Made by a program: the position numbers and the translations under genes
Notes under the pieces: model-generated
Told to the model about the DNA's origin: nothing
The model's input: only the letters and a program-made list of their open reading frames with translations
Database searches by the model: none
Assembly (NCBI RefSeq): GCF_022132145.1
Contig: NZ_JAJISP010000007.1
Span: 208,860 to 272,859 of the forward strand
Source of the DNA: Pseudomonas sp. MMS21 TM103
GTDB lineage: Bacteria > Pseudomonadota > Gammaproteobacteria > Pseudomonadales > Pseudomonadaceae
Reading direction: 5' to 3'
DNA: 64,000 nt
In this document: one piece after another, positions 1 through 10,075 of the stretch
Layout: every line of letters starts with the position of its first letter
How positions within the stretch are numbered: the stretch's first letter is position 1

Positions 1-2352
1 GGTTGAGAGCTTCCGGTCGATAGATAGTTCTAATTCCCGCCGAAAGCTATCTGCGAGCCTCGCGTTGACCGCTGTCGCTGCCGGCACTAACTCTTCAACG
101 AGGAACTTTTCATTTTTCAAGGGCGTCTGCTGCGCTTTCAGGTACCGAGTGACCGCAATTAAGTCCAATTCCGCGAGTCGCCAGCAGTAGTCGATGATCG
201 TTGGACAGATATCAGCGGTCGATGTTGTCTCAGCATAGCTGTTGCTGATGTTCGTCACAGCCGCCGCCAACACCTCCTGTTTGCTCGGGCAATATACTTC
301 CGGAGTCAAAAGACCTAGCGGTTTCGATTTCGAATAAACATGTAAGCGCTCCGCAATGATTTTCTCAACTGCATCGTTGTAAACGTCCTTCCACGAATTC
401 CATTTCGCTACAAAATGAGGCATGTTAAACAGCGGTTTGAATCTATCTGACTTTTCCATCGAGTTGATAACACTCGAATACACATGCCCGTGAAAGGTGC
501 CGTGACGGATCCGTCGGCCGATATATGACGCAATACCAAAAACTGCATTTGAGCAGAATGCGTTATAGCTTTGAGCCATGACCATCGAAATTATTGTCTC
601 ATCGCAGGTGACGGATACTCCTTTCTTTCCTGATCCTGTTGAAGTCAGTGCGCTACTCAGCTCAATCATCATCTCGTCTTCAATCCACGACGAGAAGCGC
701 GAGGGATCCACGTAGATCCTGTGGTCATCAATCTCGTTTCGAACTCTGTTGATTTTGTGATCGATCCGCACAGCGCGAGCGCGCTGAAGAAAGTGTTCGT
801 CGTCAGTAAATCTAGCCATCCATTCATGCAGTGATGCGCGAATCTCGGGGATGTCGGCACGATGTGGCGCGAGTTTGGTTAGCTTGGCCAAGAAGTCTTC
901 AGTTGCAATGTCATATATGTACTCCGCCACATAGGGATGAGAAATCTCATAGGCTTTTACAAGCTTGACCAGCGAGCCATCGTGATACTTGAAAGCGATA
1001 TCCTCTAGAAGTTTTCTCAAAATAAAGCTATCAAGTTCATTTTTACTGCGTTTGGCGAGCAGTAAGAAAAGGATCAGCTTTACCAGTTCGTCCCTAGCAA
1101 GCTTTGCTGCCGTACGAACCGAATTGATGGGAACCGTACGTGCCAAGTCGCGCGTCAGGCCCATAAGGGTGAGCAGGTCCTCCTTTTCGAAACCGATCTG
1201 CCCCTCTGACTCAGTCAGCCAGTAGTTAAATAGTGCTGACCTCGTGACTGTACCCGATATCTCCAGCTTGGCTAACGCAGGATATTTGTGCTTGGTGAAC
1301 TGTGAGCTTCCCACGAGATCATGTAGTGTAGTATTTCCCACCCAGTCTCGCAGTGTTTGGTCAAGCTCGGCAGGCAACACATCCACTTGTTCGCGTGATA
1401 CGTCGTAATAGCTATCGATCAGTACTCGATATTGCCGAATCGGTTCATATTCTAACCACGCGCTAGATTGTTTGAAAAAAGCGTACTCGCCTTCGCTGGC
1501 CGTGGCATCGTAGGTCGCCACGAGAGATTCGAAGAGCTCAGGCCGGCCGATATCGTTGGCAATCTCCGCGATTGCGGGAAAGTCGCTCATCTGAAAAAGG
1601 TGGCAATTGAATTTCGCTAAAATGATGGCGTCGATCAGCGAGCACTTCACTACTTCCCTAAGGAAACTCTCTAAATCCTGGATTGAGTCTGCAAACGGTT
1701 GAACGGTCAGTTTGGATAGCGTGCGGGTATAGCGGTTGATGGCACCTCGGTCAGAGATATTTAGAATGGACCTCTTGCTCATCAGAATGCTTTGATCCCG
1801 CGCATATGTGTGGATCAATGATGAGACCACCCCGCCTTTAATGCCGGCCTGAAGCACCAGTTTCTCAATACGGTCGTCAACACAGCCTTGTCCGAGGTTT
1901 TCACGGATAAGAATGATGCGCCGCAAGAGCGCGTGGCTCCAGCCATCTGTTTTCAAAGTATCGACGATGAAATCTAGACAAGCAGTGAAGTCCCTAGCAG
2001 CATACAGCGTGTCAATTTTTTGTAGGGAATTGGCGAGCTGTTTGAGTCGTGCCTTGTACGTGCGGGCGCTGGCTTCTACGACGTTCAGTAGTTCGTGTAA
2101 ATCTGTCTCACGATGCTCTTGAAGGGTATCGAAAAACGGCGGCTTTTTCGGGAAAGGAGTTGGTTTTCTTACCGCCTTTGTTAAGGCCGAACTATTCAAA
2201 ATCGCCTCTAGGGCTTCCACTTGAGCCTTTCCAAGCTTGCTGCTCAATTGCGTCAAGCGACTGATCGTATTTCCGTCTCTATCGCTGAGTATGGCTCGGA
2301 GCTTGTTTCTCGTTTTTAAGTCGAGTCGCTTGAACTCTTCATCCCTGCGCAT
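1..2352 (-). CDS. Large protein of unknown family with a HEPN-like R-x4-H motif, C-terminus cut by window edge
   Basis: The frame is open from an ATG at 2352 to base 1 with no stop, giving 784 visible codons. The C-terminus lies outside the window. A GGAG Shine-Dalgarno six bases before the ATG (2359-2362) supports this start. I do not recognise the family. The N-terminal third is rich in Lys, Leu and Glu and looks helical; there is no signal peptide or clear membrane segment. Residues 616-621 (coordinates 490-507) read R-H-G-T-F-H, which fits the R-x4-6-H active-site motif of HEPN RNases. That match is an inference from one short motif. A GSGKK stretch near residue 576 is not a proper Walker A motif. 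The gene is more AT-rich than its neighbours and uses AGA, AGG, TTA and ATA often, which suggests horizontal transfer. A defence or toxin role is possible but unproven. Confidence 0.72.
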   Translation of the reverse strand, partial: MRRDEEFKRLDLKTRNKLRAILSDRDGNTISRLTQLSSKLGKAQVEALEAILNSSALTKAVRKPTPFPKKPPFFDTLQEHRETDLHELLNVVEASARTYKARLKQLANSLQKIDTLYAARDFTACLDFIVDTLKTDGWSHALLRRIILIRENLGQGCVDDRIEKLVLQAGIKGGVVSSLIHTYARDQSILMSKRSILNISDRGAINRYTRTLSKLTVQPFADSIQDLESFLREVVKCSLIDAIILAKFNCHLFQMSDFPAIAEIANDIGRPELFESLVATYDATASEGEYAFFKQSSAWLEYEPIRQYRVLIDSYYDVSREQVDVLPAELDQTLRDWVGNTTLHDLVGSSQFTKHKYPALAKLEISGTVTRSALFNYWLTESEGQIGFEKEDLLTLMGLTRDLARTVPINSVRTAAKLARDELVKLILFLLLAKRSKNELDSFILRKLLEDIAFKYHDGSLVKLVKAYEISHPYVAEYIYDIATEDFLAKLTKLAPHRADIPEIRASLHEWMARFTDDEHFLQRARAVRIDHKINRVRNEIDDHRIYVDPSRFSSWIEDEMMIELSSALTSTGSGKKGVSVTCDETIISMVMAQSYNAFCSNAVFGIASYIGRRIRHGTFHGHVYSSVINSMEKSDRFKPLFNMPHFVAKWNSWKDVYNDAVEKIIAERLHVYSKSKPLGLLTPEVYCPSKQEVLAAAVTNISNSYAETTSTADICPTIIDYCWRLAELDLIAVTRYLKAQQTPLKNEKFLVEELVPAATAVNARLADSFRRELELSIDRKLST

Positions 2353-2445
2353 TATTAACTCCGAGTAGGCATAACTTTGTCTGTAAACAGGGAAGCGATT
2401 TATTCTCCGCACGGGCACTTGTTGTTCTTCTCACTGTTCTGCCTC

Positions 2446-3216
2446 TCAAAGACTCTGCATGGTTCGGCACTTTGGAAACTCCGAGCAGCCCCAGAATTGC
2501 TGTCCCGCTTTCGCGCCTGATTTCACGGTGCGGATCAGCAATGCACTGCCGCACTTAGGGCATTGCCGCTCAGCTGTCGGGTCACTTCGGCGCTTGAGGT
2601 TTTGTACATGCTCGCTGTGGGTGGCGAGGGTCGGGGCGCGACGGCTGGTTTGCAGAGCCTGCAGCATGGCGTCCACTTCAGCCTTGCTGAAGACCGACTG
2701 CTGGAATGACTGGATATAGCGAATAAAGCCAACGCCCTGGGTCACGTTGGCCGGCACTTCGGTTTTGAAGGTGCTGCCGCCGACAAAGGTGATGACCGAG
2801 TGCAGGTGCTCGGGGTTAACGCCAAGGGTGGCTTCCAGGGCCTTGAGGTGCTTGTAGTTCTGCCGCAGCGGGTTCTGGAATTTGAAGGTGCGCTTGTAGA
2901 GCTTCTGCGTCCACTGCGCCTGCTTCTCGCTGCCGAAGATCCAGCCGCTCATGTTCTTGGTTTCCAGCACGAAGATGCCGAAGGGCGAGAGGAAAACGTG
3001 GTCGATCTGCGTGGTGCCGTCCGGGGTGGTCAGCGTGACGTTGTGTAGGCGGCGGTAGGTCTGCTTGTCCAGCTGCCAATGGGCGAACAGCCGTACCAGG
3101 AGTTCGCCAATATGGCCCTTGGCCCAGGGCGACTTGAGCAAGCCGATCAGCAGCATCAGCGGAATAAACCAGCCCAGCGTGCCCCAGACCTGCGCGATGA
3201 CGGGGGTGAAGTCCAT
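2446..3216 (-). CDS. NERD-domain nuclease-like membrane protein with C-terminal topoisomerase-type zinc finger
   Basis: The protein has 256 residues. A hydrophobic segment at about residues 11-27 should anchor it in the inner membrane. A NERD (nuclease-related) domain follows at about 35-145. It contains E38, D72 in the IDHVF motif, and E85-x-K87 in the VLETKN motif, the expected positions of a PD-(D/E)xK-like nuclease core. The last 40 residues hold C219, C222, C244 and C250, a C4 zinc ribbon as in the tail of topoisomerase I. Such NERD plus zinc-finger proteins are common in Pseudomonas; most are unstudied and DNA processing is only presumed. It lies 93 bases upstream of the large unknown gene, on the same strand, so co-transcription is possible. 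Its base composition is ordinary for the genome, unlike that gene. Confidence 0.85.
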   Translation of the reverse strand: MDFTPVIAQVWGTLGWFIPLMLLIGLLKSPWAKGHIGELLVRLFAHWQLDKQTYRRLHNVTLTTPDGTTQIDHVFLSPFGIFVLETKNMSGWIFGSEKQAQWTQKLYKRTFKFQNPLRQNYKHLKALEATLGVNPEHLHSVITFVGGSTFKTEVPANVTQGVGFIRYIQSFQQSVFSKAEVDAMLQALQTSRRAPTLATHSEHVQNLKRRSDPTAERQCPKCGSALLIRTVKSGAKAGQQFWGCSEFPKCRTMQSL

Positions 3217-3402
3217 TTCTCAACCTTCGGAAATCCTGAGTTACCCGGATAGTACCGAATGTAAGGGTAAAAGAACGAAAGTATTCAATGGCGCGTCTAG
3301 CTCGGGCCTTTGCTGCTGATTGTTGGCAAGAGCGCGGGCCGCTATATGTGTGGCTATACACCTGGCTGGGCTCGTCGCCCGGCCCGGCATAACCATTGAG
3401 AA

Positions 3403-4146
3403 ATGATGATGCGTATTCACTTGCTGTCTGATCTGCACAATGAGTTCGGGCCGTTTACGCCAGAGCCGCTGGACTGCGATGTGGTCATTCTGGCGGGCGA
3501 TATTGATGTCAGGGCGCGTGCTGTTGAGTGGGCCAGGCAGTCCTTTGCCGGTCCGGTGCTGTACGTCCCGGGCAACCACGAGTTTTACGGTGGCCACCTG
3601 ACTCACACCCTGCAGGAGCTGCGGGCGGCGCAGGATGATCGCGTCCGGCTGTTGGAGCGCGACGAAGTCATCCTCGGCGGCGTACGCTTTCTGGGGGCGA
3701 CCATGTGGACGGATTTCGCCGCTACCGGTAACCCGCCGATGGCCTGCCTGAGTGCGCAGAACGCGATGAACGACTTCCGGCAGATCCGCACTGGAGGTTA
3801 CAGGCGCATCCGCCCAGCCGATCTGATCGCCCAGTCGGTGCAGACGAAAGACTGGCTGCGCGTGAAGCTGTCGGAAGCATTTGCCGGCCCAACGGTGGTG
3901 ATCACCCACCACGCGCCAACGCTGCGCTCCCTCCAGGGCGGCCCGCTCGCGGGCACTCACCTGGCTGCCGCATACGCCAATCACTGGGAAGACCTCATGG
4001 GTGGCGAGCGCATGGCGCTGTGGGTGCACGGCCATTCGCACAGGGCTGTCGACTATGACCTGGCGGGCACGCGGGTGGTGTGCAATCCCCGGGGGTATCC
4101 GGGGGAGGAGACAGGCTTTCGCTCGAATCTGCTCATTGAGTTCTAG
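3403..4146 (+). CDS. Calcineurin-like metallophosphoesterase
   Basis: The 247-residue protein has the signature of the calcineurin-like phosphoesterase superfamily: an N-terminal D-x-H motif (LLSDLHNEF), GDI at about 31-33, GNHE in the middle (VPGNHEFYGG), a THH motif at about residue 170, and GHSH near 208. These residues bind two metal ions. The substrate cannot be told from sequence; nucleotide or phosphodiester cleavage in the cytoplasm is the family expectation. The start lies in a run of three ATG codons (3403, 3406, 3409) with only a weak GAG before it, so the exact start is uncertain by one or two residues. It is divergent from the NERD gene and convergent with the tRNA. Confidence 0.85.
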   Translation: MMMRIHLLSDLHNEFGPFTPEPLDCDVVILAGDIDVRARAVEWARQSFAGPVLYVPGNHEFYGGHLTHTLQELRAAQDDRVRLLERDEVILGGVRFLGATMWTDFAATGNPPMACLSAQNAMNDFRQIRTGGYRRIRPADLIAQSVQTKDWLRVKLSEAFAGPTVVITHHAPTLRSLQGGPLAGTHLAAAYANHWEDLMGGERMALWVHGHSHRAVDYDLAGTRVVCNPRGYPGEETGFRSNLLIEF

Positions 4147-4196
4147 CCACCCGGCTAAAGCCCGAGGGCCGGTCTGGCGGTTTTTTGCTGCAGACA

Positions 4197-4223
4197 TGAA
4201 AAAGCCGCGCAGTGCGCGGCTTT
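4197..4223 (-). terminator. Rho-independent terminator of the tRNA gene
   Basis: An 11-bp GC-rich inverted repeat (arms 4201-4211 and 4213-4223) is followed on the minus strand by five T residues. It lies just after the CCA end of the tRNA, and could also stop transcripts from the metallophosphoesterase on the plus strand. Confidence 0.8.
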
Positions 4224-4228
4224 GGAGT

Positions 4229-4305
<77 letters not shown>

Positions 4306-4319
4306 TCAGAAGCCGGCGG

Positions 4320-4349
4320 ATTATACCGGTGCCTTCTCTGTAGTGCCAA
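4320..4349 (-). promoter_or_regulatory. Sigma-70 promoter of the tRNA, overlapping the end of rmcA
   Basis: On the minus strand TTGGCA (4344-4349) and a perfect TATAAT (4320-4325) are 18 bases apart, followed by a GC-rich discriminator. Transcription would start about 8 bases before the tRNA. The stop codon of rmcA lies inside the -10 element. Confidence 0.75.
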
Positions 4350-7300
4350 CCGAACGACGCGGACCGAGGAAATTATGGGCGAAGACGTCGGCCGCGAGGG
4401 GACGACTGAGGACGAAGCCCTGGATCTGTTCGCAGCCTTCGGTGGCAAGAAACAGTTCCTGGGCCTTGGTTTCCACGCCTTCGGCGATCACCGTGAGTTG
4501 CATGCTGCGGCCCAGGGCAATGATGGCACGGGCTATGGCTGCGTCGTGTGGGTCGTTCGGCAGGCCGCGGACGAAGGATTGGTCGATCTTCAGGGTGTCC
4601 AGCGGCAGGCGCTTGAGGTAGCTCAGCGAGGAGTAGCCAGTGCCGAAGTCGTCGATGGCCAGTTGCACGCCGAGGGCTTTCAGTTGGTGGAGGATGCTCA
4701 GGGCGTCCTCGGTCTGGTTCATGATGAAGCTTTCGGTGATTTCCAGTTGCAGCAGGCTGGGGTCGAGAGAGTTGCCGTCGAGCAGCTGCGAGATGCGCTC
4801 GAGCAGGTGCGGCTGGTGCAGTTGGGCGCCGGCCAGGTTGACCGAGAGCGGGCCGAAAGGTGCGTGGAGGATTTGCCACTCGCGCATTTGCCAGCAGGCT
4901 TGCTGCAACACCCAGTCGCCCAGGGGCAGAATCAGCCCGGTTTCCTCGGCCAGCGGGATGAAACGGTCGGGCGGAATTTCGCCGAACACCGGGTGGATCC
5001 AGCGTATCAGGGCTTCGGCGCCGGCCAGGCGGTTGGTGCTCAGGTTCAGTTTCGGCTGGTAGTAGAGTTGCAGCTCTTCGCGCTCCAGGGCGCGGCGCAG
5101 TTCATGTTCCAGGGCCATGCGTTCGGTGGCCTCAAAGGTCAGATTGCGGGTGTAAATTTCGACCCGGTTGCGGCCTTTGGCTTTGGAGCGGTACATGGCG
5201 GCGTCGGCGTTCTTCACCAAAGTGGCGACATCCTGGCCGTCATCCGGGAACAGGCTGATGCCGATGCTGGCGCTGATATGGAACTCATGGTCGTCGATAT
5301 GGAAGGGCGGGCCGAAACAGGCGAGCAGTTTGTTGGCGACCAGTTTGGCGTCCTCGCTCTGGTGCAGGCCCGGCAGCAGGATGATGAACTCGTCGCCGCC
5401 GAGTCGGGCGACGGTATCGATGTCGCGCAGTTGTTGCTTGAGGCGGATGGCAATGCTCTTGAGCAGCTGGTCGCCGACCGGGTGACCAAGGCTGTCGTTG
5501 ATGTGCTTGAAGCGGTCCAGGTCGAGAAACAGGATGGCGCCTTGGCGCTCGTCGGTTTGCGCCTCGTCGAGTGCGGCATGCAACCGTGTTTCGAACAGCA
5601 GGCGGTTGGGCAGGCCGGTCAAGGAGTCGTGGTGGGCCTGGTAGTCGAGTCGGGCCTGGGCATGTTTGAGTGAGCTGATGTCTGCGAACACGGCGACGAA
5701 GTGCGTGGTCTGCTGGTGCTCATTGCGCACGGCATTAATGGTCAGCCATTCCGGATAGATTTCGGCGTTCTTGCGCCTGTTCCAGATCTCCCCTTGCCAG
5801 TGCCCTTCAGCTTCCAGTTGGTGCCACATGGCACTGTAAAAGGCGCTGTCGTGTTGGCCGGAGGCAAGTAGTCGGGGTGTTTTTCCGAGCGCTTCGGCTT
5901 CGCTAAAGCCGGTAATTTCGCTGAAGGCGCGGTTGACCGCGACTATGCGCTGCTGGGGATCGGTGATCATCACGCCTTCGGCGGTGCTTTCGAATACGGT
6001 GGCGGCCTGCTGGAGTTTTTCCTGCATGGCCTGGCGTTCGGTGATGTCGCGGGCGATGCTCAGCAGGCAGGGCTCGTCGCCGACCTGGATCGGTTGGACG
6101 GTCAGTTCGCACAGGCGTATCTGGCCATTGCGGTTGCGAATCGAGGCCTCCATGTCACGCACGCTGCCGTGCAAGCCGATCAGTTCGATCATCCTGGCGC
6201 GGTCTGCGGGGTTGGCCCAGATACCCAGTTCCAGGGTTGAGCGGCCGGCTGCTTGGCTGCTGCTGTAGCCGGTGATGCGGCTGAAGCCTTCATTGATTTC
6301 GATCAGCTGGCCGTCGCGGACGCGACTGATCAGCAGGCCGTCGGGGGAGGCGTGGAAGGCTCTGGCGAATTTTTCTTCGGAGATCAGCAGTTGCTGTTGG
6401 GTGGCTTTGAGTTGGCTGATGTCGCGCACGACCACCACCAGCGCCGGCGTATCGGCTAGCTGGAAGGCCTGGGCGGAGATCAGGCCGGTGAAGGTTTGGC
6501 CGTCACGCCGCTGGAAGGGCAGCTCCAGGTTGCGCAGGCTCTCGTCTTGCAGGCGTTTGAGCAGGATCTGGCCGATGCCGGGGTTGCCCCAGATATTCAA
6601 TTCGGTGGCACTTTTGCCGAGCGCTTCGGCGATCGGGATGCCGGTCTGCTGTTCGAAGGCGTCATTGGCTTCCAGCAGGCAGCCGTCGGCCCTGCGCATG
6701 ATCATCAGCATGTCCGGGCATTGCTGGAATACCGAGGCGAATTTCTGTTCGGAGAGGCGCAGGTCCAGCTCGGCCTGTTTGGCTTCGCTGATGTCGACCA
6801 TCAGGCCGCGCATGATCGTCTCGTCGCCACTGCGGGCCAGGGTCACGATGTCGCGGATCCACAGCACGCGGCCATCGGCGGCATGCATGCGGTAGTCGAG
6901 GCTATGGTCGCGGCCGGCAGTGCTTTCGCGTTGGCGGTAGTCCAGGGCCTGCTGTGCGTCGTCCGGGTGCAGGATGCTGAGCCAGAAGCCTGGGCGTTTC
7001 CAGTCGGCCAGCGGGTAGCCAAGCAGTTTTTCCGCGTGCGGCGAGACGTAGGTAAAGCTGTAGTCATGCAGGTGTGCCTCCCAGGCGATGGCCGAGAGGT
7101 TTTCCACCAGACTGCGGTAATGCTGTTCGCTGTTGCGCAGTTTTTGTGCGAGAAGACTGCGAGTGGCCATTTCGGCATGCAGGCGGCGGTTGATACGCAG
7201 TATCACGGCGATGATGGCGCACAGTGCAAGCAAAGCCGGGAGGCCGTACAGCAGCAGTTCGCGCCAGTTGCTGCGCCTGTCCTCAACGTTGCCGACCCAG

Positions 7301-8055
7301 CGCTCTTGCAGGGCGCTGATTTCGCTGCTGCTGATGTCGGCGAGGAGCTTGTCGAGAATCCCGATGAGTACCGTTTGGTCGCGGGGCGCGGCCATGGAAA
7401 GCTTATAGCGGTAGGGCGTTTCGCCGCTGATGATCAGGCCGTTGAGTTTGAGCTGGCGCATGCTCCAGACACTGGAGGCGAGGTCGCCGATCAAGGCATC
7501 GGCCTGGCCGGTTGCGAGTGCCTGCAGGGCCGCATTGACGGTCGGCAGCGCTATCAGGCTGAGTTCGGGGTGCTGGCTGCGCAGCAGTTCATGGGGCGCA
7601 TAATTTTCGACCACGGCAATTTTGAGGTCTTGGAGATCCTTTATCGCGCGTGGATGCGGGCCATCATCGCGCGCCAGGATGACGATCGGGAAGTCCAGGT
7701 AAGGGCGGCTGAAGGCCAGGTAAGTCTGCCGTTCCGGGGTGGCCATGACCGCTGGAAGTAAATCCAGTTGGCCGGTCTTGGCCAGCTCCAGTACTTCGCT
7801 CCAGTTGTTGGTGTCACTCGGTTGCAGGCTCACGCCCAGGCGTTTCTCGAGCAAGGCGATGTAATCGGCGGCCAGGCCCTGGTAGCGGCCTTGTGGGTCG
7901 CGGAACTCGAACGGCGGCCAGGAGGTATCGATGCCCAGGCGCAGTACTGGGTGTTCGGCGAGCCAGCCGCGCTCCTCTTCGCTAAGCGAGAAGGCGGCAA
8001 CCGGACTGACCCAATACACCAGACACAACAGGAGAATGGCCGGCAATCGCGGCAT
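4321..8055 (-). CDS. rmcA: RmcA-type c-di-GMP phosphodiesterase with periplasmic binding domain, PAS repeats, GGDEF and EAL
   Basis: The 1244-residue protein has a signal peptide and a periplasmic SBP_bac_3 domain (to about residue 265). A membrane helix follows at about 270-295, then four PAS domains, a GGDEF domain (intact GGDEF at 886-890) and an EAL domain (EAL at 1014-1016). This is the layout and length of P. aeruginosa RmcA. That enzyme lowers cyclic di-GMP in response to redox-active phenazines and amino acids and so limits biofilm matrix. The EAL domain keeps its metal-binding acidic residues, including DDFGTGYSS. I chose the ATG at 8055, with GAGGG upstream, because it gives a clean signal peptide; an in-frame start at 8112 is longer but lacks one. 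The gene sits between the tRNA and rpoD as in P. aeruginosa. Confidence 0.92.
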   Translation of the reverse strand: MPRLPAILLLCLVYWVSPVAAFSLSEEERGWLAEHPVLRLGIDTSWPPFEFRDPQGRYQGLAADYIALLEKRLGVSLQPSDTNNWSEVLELAKTGQLDLLPAVMATPERQTYLAFSRPYLDFPIVILARDDGPHPRAIKDLQDLKIAVVENYAPHELLRSQHPELSLIALPTVNAALQALATGQADALIGDLASSVWSMRQLKLNGLIISGETPYRYKLSMAAPRDQTVLIGILDKLLADISSSEISALQERWVGNVEDRRSNWRELLLYGLPALLALCAIIAVILRINRRLHAEMATRSLLAQKLRNSEQHYRSLVENLSAIAWEAHLHDYSFTYVSPHAEKLLGYPLADWKRPGFWLSILHPDDAQQALDYRQRESTAGRDHSLDYRMHAADGRVLWIRDIVTLARSGDETIMRGLMVDISEAKQAELDLRLSEQKFASVFQQCPDMLMIMRRADGCLLEANDAFEQQTGIPIAEALGKSATELNIWGNPGIGQILLKRLQDESLRNLELPFQRRDGQTFTGLISAQAFQLADTPALVVVVRDISQLKATQQQLLISEEKFARAFHASPDGLLISRVRDGQLIEINEGFSRITGYSSSQAAGRSTLELGIWANPADRARMIELIGLHGSVRDMEASIRNRNGQIRLCELTVQPIQVGDEPCLLSIARDITERQAMQEKLQQAATVFESTAEGVMITDPQQRIVAVNRAFSEITGFSEAEALGKTPRLLASGQHDSAFYSAMWHQLEAEGHWQGEIWNRRKNAEIYPEWLTINAVRNEHQQTTHFVAVFADISSLKHAQARLDYQAHHDSLTGLPNRLLFETRLHAALDEAQTDERQGAILFLDLDRFKHINDSLGHPVGDQLLKSIAIRLKQQLRDIDTVARLGGDEFIILLPGLHQSEDAKLVANKLLACFGPPFHIDDHEFHISASIGISLFPDDGQDVATLVKNADAAMYRSKAKGRNRVEIYTRNLTFEATERMALEHELRRALEREELQLYYQPKLNLSTNRLAGAEALIRWIHPVFGEIPPDRFIPLAEETGLILPLGDWVLQQACWQMREWQILHAPFGPLSVNLAGAQLHQPHLLERISQLLDGNSLDPSLLQLEITESFIMNQTEDALSILHQLKALGVQLAIDDFGTGYSSLSYLKRLPLDTLKIDQSFVRGLPNDPHDAAIARAIIALGRSMQLTVIAEGVETKAQELFLATEGCEQIQGFVLSRPLAADVFAHNFLGPRRSVGTTEKAPV

Positions 8056-8125
8056 AGCGCCCTCGTTACAAATCGAGTGATGTTTCGAGTGTAGACGGGG
8101 CGTGGGGCACAAGGCCAGCAGATAG

Positions 8126-8155
8126 CAAAACCCCCGGTTTGGGCCGGGGGTTTTG
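8126..8155 (-). terminator. Rho-independent terminator of the rpsU-dnaG-rpoD operon
   Basis: A 12-bp perfect stem (8126-8137 with 8144-8155) and a 6-base loop lie three bases after the rpoD stop. Its AT outer part gives a T tract on the minus strand. Confidence 0.85.
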
Positions 8156-8157
8156 TA

Positions 8158-10008
<1,851 letters not shown>

Positions 10009-10075
10009 AACACCCTATCCACTGAAGGTCTTGGCGGGCTAAAAACAAGCCGCGGATTATACCCGAATAAGACCC

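Noticed and set aside
600..660. GSGKK stretch in the left-edge protein as an ATP-binding loop
   Set aside because: It lacks the Ser/Thr after Lys and the preceding hydrophobic strand of Walker A.
669..2264. Several short frames inside the large left-edge gene
   Set aside because: They are out-of-frame pieces; one continuous 784-codon frame with a good ribosome binding site covers the region.
4375..7761. Open frames on the plus strand opposite rmcA
   Set aside because: Low-complexity shadow translations with no recognisable domain, opposite a certain gene.
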